Assembly (NCBI RefSeq): GCF_002847015.1
Contig: NZ_CP025085.1
Span: 4,402,001 to 4,466,000, forward strand
Length of the DNA stretch: 64,000 bases
Reading direction: 5' to 3'
From: Prodigiosinella confusarubida
Lineage (GTDB): Bacteria; Pseudomonadota; Gammaproteobacteria; Enterobacterales; Enterobacteriaceae
The translations under genes were made by a program, and so were the position numbers. The notes below the pieces were generated by a model. The model did no database searches and was not told the origin of the DNA. It was given only the letters and a program-made list of their open reading frames with translations. Shown in pieces: positions 44,357-52,513 of the stretch (its first letter is position 1; each line of letters starts with the position of its first letter).

Positions 44357-44418
44357 GCGTGGCCTGGCTCGAATCTGAAATTGACGAATGGATCAACCTT
44401 AAATTAGAGAGTCGCTAA
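44357..44418 (+). pseudogene. AlpA-like regulator, C-terminal scrap
   Basis: Directly after the right IS630 end, SVAWLESEIDEWINLKLESR and a stop at 44416-44418 match the C-terminus of AlpA/phage excisionase-type regulators (VAWLESEVxxWI). The HTH part is deleted. AlpA genes sit in P4-like islands and control integrase, which fits the integrase remnant at 29623. Confidence 0.75.
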
Positions 44419-44440
44419 AAACATTTGAGGGAGAATATTT

Positions 44441-44560
44441 ATGAAAAACAGACAAGACAAATATTTACCTGCCACTTCAGGTAAGCCCATTGCAATTCAC
44501 CTGTTTTACTGTCTCCACGTTAAACTGTTTGAGGAGACGAAATTATGCTCCCGTCTCTGA
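44441..44560 (+). CDS. Possible 39-aa ORF after the alpA scrap
   Basis: ATG at 44441 with a GAGGGAGA ribosome site encodes MKNRQDKYLPATSGKPIAIH and 19 more residues. No family recognised. P4-like islands often have short genes after alpA, so it may be a truncated island gene. The following 250 bp hold an open frame to 44750 with no recognised motif. Confidence 0.25.
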   Translation: MKNRQDKYLPATSGKPIAIHLFYCLHVKLFEETKLCSRL

Positions 44561-44774
44561 ATTACGCTGTATTAACCGACGCCCGATCGTGCCCAATCCG
44601 CAGATGAAACGCGCGATTGAGCTGCTGTTCAATAGCATCAAGCACATCATTGTGAATCATCAGCACATCCCGCTGGAAGCGAAGCACCGGAATGTTTTTC
44701 GGGTTTATACGTTTGAGGAGTTGGAGGCGTTGACGTTGAATTGTGGCTAATTGCTGAACAACCATGTGGGGTAT

Positions 44775-44787
44775 ATACTCGTAGTAT
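44775..44787. promoter_or_regulatory. Palindrome before ccdAB, candidate CcdA operator
   Basis: ATACT-CGT-AGTAT lies 22 bp upstream of the ccdA start and overlaps a likely -10 region (TATACT). CcdA and the CcdAB complex repress their own promoter through such sites. Confidence 0.5.
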
Positions 44788-44808
44788 GCATAATAGAGGA
44801 TCACTATC

Positions 44809-45027
44809 ATGAAACACCGCGTCAGCGTTACCGTGGACAAAGACAATTATCAGGTTCTGAGTGCTGCCGGAGTCAATATTTCTGGTCTGGTGAATGATGT
44901 CATTGGCAAAGAAGCCCGCCGCATCAAAGCCGAAGCGTGGAAGAAAGAAAACCGCGAAGGGATGGAAGAAGTCGCCCGGTTTATCACGCAGAATGGATCC
45001 TTTGCGGATGAAAACAGGAACTGGTGA
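44809..45027 (+). CDS. ccdA: CcdA-type antitoxin
   Basis: 72 aa. Ribbon-helix-helix N-terminus ([20 protein letters not shown]) for DNA binding and a C-terminal toxin-binding helix ([20 protein letters not shown] ending in ENRNW). Same length as F-plasmid CcdA. It neutralises CcdB and represses the operon. A 2-bp gap to ccdB. Confidence 0.95.
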   Translation: MKHRVSVTVDKDNYQVLSAAGVNISGLVNDVIGKEARRIKAEAWKKENREGMEEVARFITQNGSFADENRNW

Positions 45028-45029
45028 TC

Positions 45030-45335
45030 ATGCAATTCATTGTTTATCAATACAAACGTACCAGTCACTACAAAATGTTTGTCGATGTGCAAAGCGATAT
45101 TGTCGAGACGCCAAAACGACGGATGGTCATCCCGCTTATCGAATCGCATCATCTGTCTGATAAAGTGAATAAAACGCTGTTTCCTCTGATCCGCATCGAC
45201 AGCGAAGATTACCGGCTGATGACGACTGAACTATCGAACGTTCCTGTTGAGGTGATTGGTGAAGTGATTGCAGATCTCAGCAAATGCTCAGATGAGATCA
45301 AGGATGCTATTAATCTTATGTTTTGGGGGATTTGA
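45030..45335 (+). CDS. ccdB: CcdB-type gyrase toxin
   Basis: 101 aa from ATG 45030 ([20 protein letters not shown]); a GTG two codons earlier is in frame but less likely. The C-terminal end [10 protein letters not shown] keeps the Trp-Gly-Ile tail that poisons DNA gyrase in F CcdB. Full length, so the pair looks functional; it would hold the surrounding accessory DNA in the chromosome. Confidence 0.95.
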   Translation: MQFIVYQYKRTSHYKMFVDVQSDIVETPKRRMVIPLIESHHLSDKVNKTLFPLIRIDSEDYRLMTTELSNVPVEVIGEVIADLSKCSDEIKDAINLMFWGI

Positions 45336-45441
45336 AGGGAATTCAATGCATTTACATTGAGCCTTACACATAGCACCATCCGCAGATGAGTATGCAGAAA
45401 AAGATCTAAAAGTGGATGGTTCTGGTTACCGGAATACTTAC

Positions 45442-45745
45442 AGGCGGTTAACGCAAAAATTCTTTAACGCACACAAAATATGAAACCCAACCGGCGCTGC
45501 GCGATTATCAACGCACCACTTTTGCCTTTAATTTTTGGGCCATAAAGCAATTTGCCACTCTTGCCCAGCCAATTATGCCGGAGGGCAGCGAATATATTCT
45601 CAAGCTGCTTGGTCTGGATTTTGACGGCTGGAAGCACGATCGGAAAGGTTTTATCGCAAGTTCTCACGTACTTTCAGAGTGCAATGAAGGCTATTTCAAC
45701 ATCATCCCCGAGGATATTGGGGAACAGGTTTACCAAATTAACTAA
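45442..45745 (+). pseudogene. Methionyl-tRNA synthetase-like protein, C-terminal fragment
   Basis: The open frame from 45442 to TAA at 45743-45745 encodes YQRTTFAFNFWAIKQFATLA, QPIMPEGSEYILKLLG, then a tail. The FWxIKQFATLAQPIMPEG pattern is the anticodon-binding alpha-helical end of class I synthetases (MetG-like). No catalytic HIGH/KMSKS part remains, and ccdAB lies just upstream. Such paralogues occur in biosynthetic clusters, here with SDR and AsnB genes. Confidence 0.65.
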
Positions 45746-45803
45746 CCGAAAAATTGTTTTATCGGGCTAATACAATTTACTTTTAATAACAGGAATCAAT
45801 GTT

Positions 45804-46529
45804 ATGTCCAATGCTAATTTGCGTGTAGTTATCACCGGTGCGGGCCGTGAAATGGGGCGTTCTCTGGCAATTCGCTATGCGAAATCTGGGGCAGAGGTGC
45901 TACTTTCAGCGCGCAATATCGAAGCGGCCGAAAAAGTGCGTTACGAGCTTCAGACGTGTGGCTGCACCCGCGTGCACGCTTTTGCCTGTGATTTATCGGA
46001 TCCTGCCAGCATCCGGGCATTTGCGCAGGCCGTTGAAAATAAGTTTGGTCACGTGGATGTGCTGATTAACAACGGCAGCCCGTGGGCGGAAGGTCAGGAA
46101 CTTGATGCCGCCAGTGATGAGGAAATTACCAACGTCATCATGTCCTGCACGGCGGGCACGGTATTGATGATTAAACATTTCCTGCCACTGTTACGCCAAT
46201 CTGAGCGGCCGGATATCGTGAACATTATTTCTTCTTCCGCTCACCCCCTCACCCATGACTGTGAAGGCCATGCCGCCTTTTATGCCGCCAAAGCCGGGCA
46301 GGGGCGTATGGCAGAAACTCTGTCCCTGCGCCTGCGTGAAGAGGGGATCCGCGTGATTTCCCTGTACCCGCCCAAATTTGACAACAGCGATCCACTCGTC
46401 GGCGACGGGCAGGTTTCTCGTACCTCAAAGGATCGACTGACTTCGGAGTCCCTAATCGATTGCATACAGTTTGCGGTGAATATGCCTAGAGACTGTTTCA
46501 TCCGCCGCTTTGATTTTGAATCGGTATAA
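45804..46529 (+). CDS. SDR family oxidoreductase
   Basis: 241 aa. Rossmann motif VVITGAGREMGRSLAIRYAK (TGxxxGxG variant), LINNGSPWAEG, Ser in NIISSSAHPL and the catalytic YAAKAG. Classical short-chain dehydrogenase. It lies 58 bp after the MetRS-like fragment and before an AsnB start, so it was probably a tailoring enzyme of a small natural-product cluster (inference). Intact itself, but stranded. Confidence 0.88.
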   Translation: MSNANLRVVITGAGREMGRSLAIRYAKSGAEVLLSARNIEAAEKVRYELQTCGCTRVHAFACDLSDPASIRAFAQAVENKFGHVDVLINNGSPWAEGQELDAASDEEITNVIMSCTAGTVLMIKHFLPLLRQSERPDIVNIISSSAHPLTHDCEGHAAFYAAKAGQGRMAETLSLRLREEGIRVISLYPPKFDNSDPLVGDGQVSRTSKDRLTSESLIDCIQFAVNMPRDCFIRRFDFESV

Positions 46530-46596
46530 ACAGGCCGTAGTGCGGTTGTAGTGCGGATTTTCCAGAGCATCACGTTTCTTTTTGGGAGAAGTATCC

Positions 46597-46713
46597 ATGT
46601 GCGGAATTGCAAGATGGGCAAGGTTTAGCCGTAATTTTCACGCCAGTCGGCGCGAGCTGGAAGCGATGGCGGCAACAATGGCGTTACGGGGGCCGGATGC
46701 TTCGGGGAAATGA
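46597..46713 (+). pseudogene. Asparagine synthetase B-like protein, N-terminal fragment
   Basis: 38 codons starting MCGIARWARFSRNFHASRRE, with the nucleophile Cys2 and then ATMALRGPDAS, the start of the class II glutamine amidotransferase domain. It stops at 46711-46713, where the sequence switches to the histidine kinase gene of the opposite strand, so a rearrangement cut the gene. Confidence 0.85.
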
Positions 46714-48231
46714 TAGGCATTTGTAGATCACTTAAAACAAGGTCAAACGATTTACGATATAATTTCTCCAATGCTCTTTCTGGATACGTTGTATACTCAA
46801 CTGAAAAGTCATGCTGAAGAATTGACACTAAGGATTCGCATGCCATTTCATTATCATCGATAATTAATATACTAATCCCCTTAGCTGAAAAAGGTTTGTC
46901 ATCGATATCGGTGATAATTTCAATCTCTGCAGGCGTTGACAGCTCAATGGGTAATGAAACGGTAAACACAGTTCCTTTACCAATGTCACTTTTCACATCA
47001 ATAGTCCCTTTCATGGCTTTAACAACACCATGGACGATAGCCAACCCCATCCCAAAACCGGGCACTTTGTTGTCGTTTTCGACCCGTACAAACGGAGAGA
47101 ATATGGCGTCTATTTTATCGTTCGGGATACCCTGACCCGTATCTTCGACCTTAATAACCAGTTTAGACTTTTCGTGAACAATAGCATTTATCTGCACGTT
47201 ACCATTTTCGGTGTACTTTATGGCATTGGTGACAATGTTTTCTATGATTTGCATGACTCTGGAAGGATCACTTTTTATATATACATCTGAAACTTTTTCC
47301 AAGCTTACATTGACATCGTTCTTGTTCAGTATGGAAATGCTTTGTTCGACGGTGTCATGCACAAGCTTATGTAAGTTGAATGATGAGCTTTTTATTTCGA
47401 CGTTACCGTTATCAACCTTGGCAAATTCAGCAAGGTCTTTCATTTGACGTTCCATTTTCATGGCAGCATTTTCCAAACGTTCGAAGTGATTGAATGCAGT
47501 ACCATCTTCTTTCTGAGTAATCACCTCTACCGAGGATATTATTGCCTGGAGTGAAGTTCTCAATTCGTGACCCAACACTCCAAGGAAAGCATTTTTGTTG
47601 TTAAAGGATTTTTTTCTGATTCTAATTGGTTGTTAATGGATTTTACTTGTCGATATGAGATGAAAAGCATCAACAAAAACAAGAAATACAGTGACGCAAC
47701 TGGAAACTTCATAGAGTTTCCTTTATCGATATAGTCCTGTTGAATAATATTTCGCTGTCTGACTTCTGCATGATCTGAAATAACAACAAGTTTTTTATTA
47801 TCTTGCCCTATTAATTCAATTTTTTTAAGGATGATCGAGTAGTCAGGAGTGTTTTTATTTAACTCGTTATCGATATTTTCCAGGTTAGCATTTATTTGTT
47901 CTACAGCTGTAGCATAACCAGTCTCTTCAAATAAGTATCTGGTTGATACACTTTCATGAAGTAAAACATTAGAGTTCGAAAAAAGAAGATCAAGCTCAGT
48001 TTGTAATTCTTCTTTATCAATGTTCCCCAATCGTAACTGACGCTCAATATTTGCATCAAATCCTGCCAGCCTGATCGTGAATTTAGCTATTGCCCATGCA
48101 TAGTTTTCTTGTGGGCCTGCCGATTTCATATTATGGCTTGTGGAGAAATACTGTTCATACATCCACACAAAACCGCCGGTTAGAATCAAAAAAACGACGA
48201 CGTACTGAATCAGGATCCGTTTTAGCTTCAT
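46714..48231 (-). pseudogene. Hybrid sensor histidine kinase, frameshifted and 3'-truncated
   Basis: N-terminal part from 48231: membrane helix (residues 8-28), periplasmic helical sensor domain (about 35-175) and second helix SLYFLFLLMLFISYRQV. Then a slip in a 7-base T run (47609-47615, plus strand); the kinase continues in another frame with the H box GHELRTSLQAI, N box IIENIVTNAIKYTENG, DTGQGIP and GFGMGLAIVHGVV, then a receiver domain (ISILIIDDNEMACESLV, DLVLSDLQMPI) cut at about 46714 by the AsnB junction. It was the sensor partner of the HTH-receiver protein at 49717. Confidence 0.85.
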
Positions 48232-48731
48232 TTTTCTATTACCGTCATACTATTTACTTGCCAGATATAACGAGCTTGATATATTGGGCTATTGAGTTTT
48301 TCGAAAAATCTATCTAAAGGATAAATAACGAAATAGGGACCGAAGTTTCTTACCTTCAGACCCACGCCATCCATTTTGTTTGCTAGAATAATATCGTATT
48401 GCTCTACGTCAGATAAAGGAATGTCGACTCAGTAGTCATTCAGTGCCCTCATTCTTAACGTTTTGCCATGAGCCCCGACAAGTGTCAATAAATCCTTGAA
48501 TTTTACCCCTTCGAAATCCACCACGTGTCCAGTCTCAGTCCAGGATGTAGTTGTTTTTATATGGGATTTTTTTAGTTTATTAAAGTCATCCATGGTTAAC
48601 AAATATCCGCTGCCATGATTTTTATTGGTTATGTCGCCATCTATATAGAGATCCCCAATCTTTGCAAAAGAAGGGACTGAAAATAATAAAGTAAGTATGA
48701 ATAATGTGGACAGTGATTTTAACTTACGCAT
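48228..48731 (-). pseudogene. SUOX-like periplasmic protein with in-frame TGA
   Basis: ATG 48731, signal peptide (MRKLKSLSTLFILTLLFSVP), then a sulfite-oxidase-like fold without cofactor ligands: GDLYIDGDITNKNHGSGYLL, FDLDD-type MDDFNKLK, VVDFEGVKFKDLLTLVGAHG. An in-frame TGA at about 48429-48431 follows ALNDY; the same frame then continues with VDIPLSDVEQYDIILANKMD, KVRNFGPYFVIYPLDRFFEK to the proper stop at 48228, overlapping the kinase start. One base change (TCA to TGA) explains the stop. Probably a ligand sensor or partner of the kinase. Confidence 0.8.
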
Positions 48732-49710
48732 AGTAAATCTCAAATTCTTTACTTATTGAATTAACTAAAATTACATCTTCACTATTATGGATCCCTTCTG
48801 TTTTATCATTTCCGATGTAAACAGACTCGCAATGAGTATAGTATAGACTACGAAACTCTGGTTTCACTGTTGTAAAAATACAGGTGGTTGGTATGTTAAA
48901 ACCAGCGCCAATATGTAAGGCTGCGGAGTCACATGTATAGAGGTATTTTGCATATTTTATTATAGATGCAAAGCAAGCAGTGCTTTTTGATAACTCAGTA
49001 ATGTTAGTATAATTTTTATGGTGAACATCACTGAACCCAAGGACTTTAACCTTAAATTTATCGCTTAATTCAGATATTATTTTTCTATGATACTGTTGCG
49101 GTATACTTCTTATTTTTGTACTTGCGTGAGGGCAGAACAGAACATATTCACCTAGGTTGTTATTATCAAGGGTAGAATTTTTTAGCCATGAGTTACTTTT
49201 GAACTCAACAGGAATAAAGTTATGTTCGAGACCAAGGTTTCTTAAAAAGAAGTCGTGCATCTCCCACTTGTTAAAGTCTTCCCAATATAGTTGATTCCCT
49301 ATGTCTATTATTAGTTCGGATTCCGCTGCCTTGGTGATGTCAAATGGCATGAAGTGAATTTCATTTATTATATTGTTCGTTAGAGTATAAATCTCATTAA
49401 CATAATTAGGGCAGTTCTCCGGGCGAATGACTCTGATAACAATGTTGGGATTTATATTTTTAATTGCATGCAGTGCAGATATACCGATTATAGAATCACC
49501 CAGAGTCACACCTAGTCCATTGATGACAGACAGACTTTTAATTTTTGAGTAGTCAAACGAAATGTTGGTGATTGCGTTATTGTGGATCATTGGCATACGT
49601 AGTGGGGAAATATCTCCACATAGCTGCTCTTTACTCACCCCATAAGGAGAAACAATATACCTTCCATCAAGTAAAAGGCTTCCAGTATATGTTAATAAAC
49701 TGTTGTTCAT
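48724..49710 (-). CDS. GT9-like (heptosyltransferase-type) glycosyltransferase
   Basis: 328 aa, AT-rich. LGVTLGDSIIGISALHAIKN near residue 70 is the GDxxxxxPxL-like acceptor loop of ADP-heptose transferases. The second half has VLFCPHASTKIRSIPQQYHR and CDSAALHIGAGFNIPTTCIF (TCDSAxxHxA), the donor-binding signature. No signal. In this operon it may modify a protein or surface glycan sensed by the kinase, or be a cargo gene. Substrate unknown. Confidence 0.75.
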   Translation of the reverse strand: MNNSLLTYTGSLLLDGRYIVSPYGVSKEQLCGDISPLRMPMIHNNAITNISFDYSKIKSLSVINGLGVTLGDSIIGISALHAIKNINPNIVIRVIRPENCPNYVNEIYTLTNNIINEIHFMPFDITKAAESELIIDIGNQLYWEDFNKWEMHDFFLRNLGLEHNFIPVEFKSNSWLKNSTLDNNNLGEYVLFCPHASTKIRSIPQQYHRKIISELSDKFKVKVLGFSDVHHKNYTNITELSKSTACFASIIKYAKYLYTCDSAALHIGAGFNIPTTCIFTTVKPEFRSLYYTHCESVYIGNDKTEGIHNSEDVILVNSISKEFEIYYA

Positions 49711-49716
49711 AATTAC

Positions 49717-50550
49717 TCACTTAGGAAAATGCTTGTTGATTAGTGATTTTATAACACTGGTTTTAATCGATTTTGCATGAGGACCAGTAATATCATAGTC
49801 ATTTATTGCACTTGCGATTTCGCTATCAGCAATCCCTAGTAGCTGTCCAGTAAGAACCAGGATCATGGCATTTTTATTCTCTGAGTTTCTTATTTCTTTT
49901 ATTGTGTTAAAAACGGTTCTCGCCCCAACAACCCAATCCAGTATATAGGCGTCATAAGGGCTGTTCTTCAGGCTCACTTCTAATGATTCTATGCTATAGA
50001 ATGGGTCTACAACATATTCATAACTGCCAATGATTTCCTGAAGACTATCTACTATGTTCTTGTCGTCATCAAGAATTGCAATTCGGTGTTTTTTTACATT
50101 TTGCTTATGAGGATATAGCTGAATAATTTCAATATTACGCTTTGACTCAAATAGTACGTCATCTTTTATATCATCAGTACGGAACACAACCCATTCGTCG
50201 TTGATTTTTAAAGCTGAGTACTCCGTTGGGCCATTGGAATTGATATCTGTTAAATATATTTTGCATTTAACATTTGTCTTTCCATCGTTCCAGATCGCGG
50301 TATGTACTTCATTTACTGAATAGCTATATATGTCGAAGAAGTCGCTCATCTTCATACCGATAGAGTCAATTACTCTAATCAGTTGCGATACTTCCCAGTT
50401 CGAGGCCCCAGTCAGCTTCTTTTGTGCCACAGCTGTTGTGATATTTAATACACGGCTGGTGTGGCTGATATGCTTTTGCTTTGTAATACCTCTCATCGCC
50501 AAAGCTTTGGCAATGACTTCCCCCAGAGCACTTTTATTGTTGATTTCCAT
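49717..50550 (-). CDS. HTH-receiver fusion response regulator
   Basis: 277 aa. The N-terminal 70 residues look like a BetR/XRE-like HTH (VIAKALAMRGITKQKHISHT, AQKKLTGASNWEVSQLIRVI), then a middle region (75-150), and a C-terminal receiver domain (about 155-260) with acidic pair LDDD at 160-163 and phospho-acceptor Asp205 in YILDWVVG. HTH before receiver is the reverse of OmpR/NarL order. First gene of the AT-rich operon; with the hybrid kinase at its end it forms a phosphorelay around a glycosyltransferase and a SUOX-like protein. Confidence 0.8.
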   Translation of the reverse strand: MEINNKSALGEVIAKALAMRGITKQKHISHTSRVLNITTAVAQKKLTGASNWEVSQLIRVIDSIGMKMSDFFDIYSYSVNEVHTAIWNDGKTNVKCKIYLTDINSNGPTEYSALKINDEWVVFRTDDIKDDVLFESKRNIEIIQLYPHKQNVKKHRIAILDDDKNIVDSLQEIIGSYEYVVDPFYSIESLEVSLKNSPYDAYILDWVVGARTVFNTIKEIRNSENKNAMILVLTGQLLGIADSEIASAINDYDITGPHAKSIKTSVIKSLINKHFPK

Positions 50551-51219
50551 CTCCCACCTTTGGCCAAATTCAGCTTAAAAAACAGTCATTATTTTATACT
50601 CAAAGTTGTATTTTTCAATGAAAAGAGCGGGTTATGATATCTCACAATGATTAAATAAATCGTAAAAGTATCAATTTCATTGACATAATGTCATTTCAGT
50701 TAACAAAAAGAAGCCGGAGTGTGGAAGCCAGAGAGAACGAGCTCAAGCTTCTGAGCGTTATGCTCATTTTCTTTCAGATGAGTATAACGCTCAGGTGATA
50801 CCAGCACGTACAACACCAGAGGAAGTTCCAACTCAGAGTTGGTAGGGGGTGCCTGACGATGAGGAGGGATGCGCATAACATTGAGGGTGGACTTTTCGCG
50901 CTTGAACGAATTCTTGTGAATCGTCAAAACACCCCGTAATAAATTCACCTGAGTTTTGTTGTTCTTGGCACCAGGGAAAATTGATAAAAATCATAATCAA
51001 ATAACAGTATTTTGGCTTTGGGATTGCCTTCTGAAGTATCGATATTGCTCATTGCTTTTACATTAATAGACGCCAGCAATGCTGGGTTGATAACTGTCTA
51101 TCAACCTGAAAACGACTGACTATGGGAAACTTTCTCTTCTGGAAAAAGGTTTTTCTGTGGTGCTCGTCGTATTGACCTGCGCAGCATAAGCGCCGGTCAA
51201 GCTTTGCGGAGTGCTGTTG
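50551..51219. other. Intergenic region with one weak ORF
   Basis: Contains the AT-rich promoter region of the HTH-receiver operon (50580-50700) and a minus-strand open frame at 50700-50948 (82 aa, basic, no motif recognised, MNLLRGVLTIHKNSFKREKS). The frame may be a decayed ICE gene. Nothing else supported. Confidence 0.35.
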
Positions 51220-51698
51220 ATGTCTTATTGTTATACACCTGAACAGTCCGCCATCATCGGTTGGTCTGGAAGCAAACTGGTGGTTAAGGCTTTTGCCGGC
51301 ACCGGAGAAACGTCCACACTGGTGCGGTTCGCGTTAGCGAACCCTGACAGCAGGGTGCTCTATCTTGCCTATAACCGGGTGGTCATGGATGAAGCAGAAC
51401 AAAAATTCCCATTCAATGTGGAATGTAAAACGTCCCATCAACTGGCCTGGCCCAACTTCGGGCGCCACTAATATGCTGCTGAAACGGCAGGGAGAAACGC
51501 TGTCCGTGGTCGGAAACGGCGGCAAAGACAACGTAGTGGCGAGCTTGTCGGCAGAGGACAAGTCACAACACGTGGCCGTACTCAGTCGGACCGTTGCAAG
51601 CGTGATTGGTGTGGCGCTTGAAGCCAGCCTGGCGGGCAGAAAAGTGTATTGGGTTGGCGGTATCGCCGGTTACAAAACAGAAATGCTGGATATGTATC
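51220..51698 (+). pseudogene. UvrD-type helicase fragment of an ICE, Walker A mutated
   Basis: YTPEQSAIIGWSGSKLVVKA then FAGTGETSTLVRFAL: the Walker A lysine is Glu (GTGETS instead of GTGKTS). YLAYNRVVMDEAEQKFPFNV and CKTSHQLAWPNFGRH continue to 51471. A frame change then leads to VVASLSAEDKSQHVAVLSRT, VYWVGGIAGYKTEMLDMYLF, an inner part of the same protein. An IS3 end follows at about 51699. The gene has lost function three ways: point mutation, deletion and truncation. Confidence 0.85.
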
Positions 51699-51850
51699 TA
51701 TTTAAAGCATTGTCAGAGGTACAATATTTAACAGAAAACTGGCGTACAGAATATAACAAAGAGCGGCCACACAGCTCACTCGGAAATCTGCCGCCGGTTA
51801 TTTATGCACGACAAAAACTGACCGGAAACTCTCAATGGCAGTGGTACTAA
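51699..51850 (+). mobile_element. IS3 family transposase, C-terminal remnant
   Basis: YLTENWRTEYNKERPHSSLG and LPPVIYARQ are the conserved end of IS3-family OrfB integrases (catalytic Glu region, YNxxRPHSSLG). Nothing upstream of it remains. It is fused in frame with the helicase fragment. Confidence 0.85.
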
Positions 51851-51907
51851 AGTCGGAGGGATTACACCGGCACTCCAGCCTGACTGCTGAGCACTGGTCA
51901 TGGCCAT
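51851..51907 (-). pseudogene. Start of a TIGR03758-like ICE gene
   Basis: The ATG at 51907 overlaps the RAQPRD stop as TAATG and encodes MAMTSAQQSGWSAG before entering the IS3 remnant. In ICEs of this class a short TIGR03758 membrane protein follows the RAQPRD gene, so this is likely its first codons. Too short to be sure. Confidence 0.45.
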
Positions 51908-52221
51908 TAGCGCCCCTCCTCACGGTACTGACCGGTGACTGACATCGGCACCGAAGGCTGAGCCCGGGACGGTTCCAGATAATGTGCAATACCTTGTTTC
52001 ATCGTAGTGATATCGCGTGTTGCACTGAGGTAGTCGAAGTAAAAACGGGCATCCTGGCCATTCTGATTGGCCACGACACGGGCTCTGTCGAGACCGGCCT
52101 GAACCTGGTCAAGCTGACGCATCGCCAAAGCCAGCTCATCTTTTTCGAAAGCCTGCGTCTGGAACGTGCTGAAGCCAGAAATGGTCAGTAGCAGCACGCA
52201 GAGCCCGAGGGATTGGCGCAT
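51907..52221 (-). CDS. RAQPRD family ICE protein
   Basis: 104 aa. Signal peptide (MRQSLGLCVLLLTISGFSTF), then helices EKDELALAMRQLDQVQAGLD and RFYFDYLSATRDITTMKQGI, and the family end PSRAQPSVP, a variant of the RAQPRD signature. Exported, role unknown, a marker of the PFGI-1/SPI-7 type IV secretion operon. Good GGAGAA ribosome site. Here it stands alone, cut from the rest of the transfer operon, so it comes from a second or rearranged ICE. Confidence 0.85.
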   Translation of the reverse strand: MRQSLGLCVLLLTISGFSTFQTQAFEKDELALAMRQLDQVQAGLDRARVVANQNGQDARFYFDYLSATRDITTMKQGIAHYLEPSRAQPSVPMSVTGQYREEGR

Positions 52222-52350
52222 GACGTTCTCCTGTGTGTTTAAGGTTGCGGGGAAAGACTGACGTAACCGAGCACACAGGGCAGCAGTAAACTGTTTATGG
52301 CAGGATGAAAATTAAAGAGGAGATAAAAGAGTGATGCTATGGTGCATCAT

Positions 52351-52446
52351 TGGGGTCCTTTGCCACCCCAGCACAAGCCAGGCTTGTGCTCCCCACAGTC
52401 CTCTTTTCTCCGAAATGCACACTGCATGCTTACGGAGAAAAGAGGA
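52351..52446. repeat. Three consecutive inverted repeats upstream of the RAQPRD gene
   Basis: TGGGGT/ACCCCA (52351-52370), GCACAAGCC/GGCTTGTGC with a 1-nt centre (52371-52389), and a long pair TCCTCTTTTCTCCG/CGGAGAAAAGAGGA (14-bp arms, 52399-52412 with 52433-52446) around a 20-nt loop. They lie back to back with almost no gap. Could be a control region, attenuator, transfer origin piece or MITE-like scar. Confidence 0.75.
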
Positions 52447-52513
52447 GTAAGAAAATGATTAATGGGAAATTTAGTCTGAAGCAAAAACACCCATTAGGTA
52501 ATATGAGGTTTTC

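Noticed and set aside
48429..48431. TGA as a selenocysteine codon
   Set aside because: The family has Ser/Thr-like residues here, not Cys, and no SECIS-like hairpin is evident next to it.
48429..48743. Complete 104-aa protein
   Set aside because: Family sequence continues in the same frame after the TGA to a stop that overlaps the next gene, so it is the front part of a broken gene.
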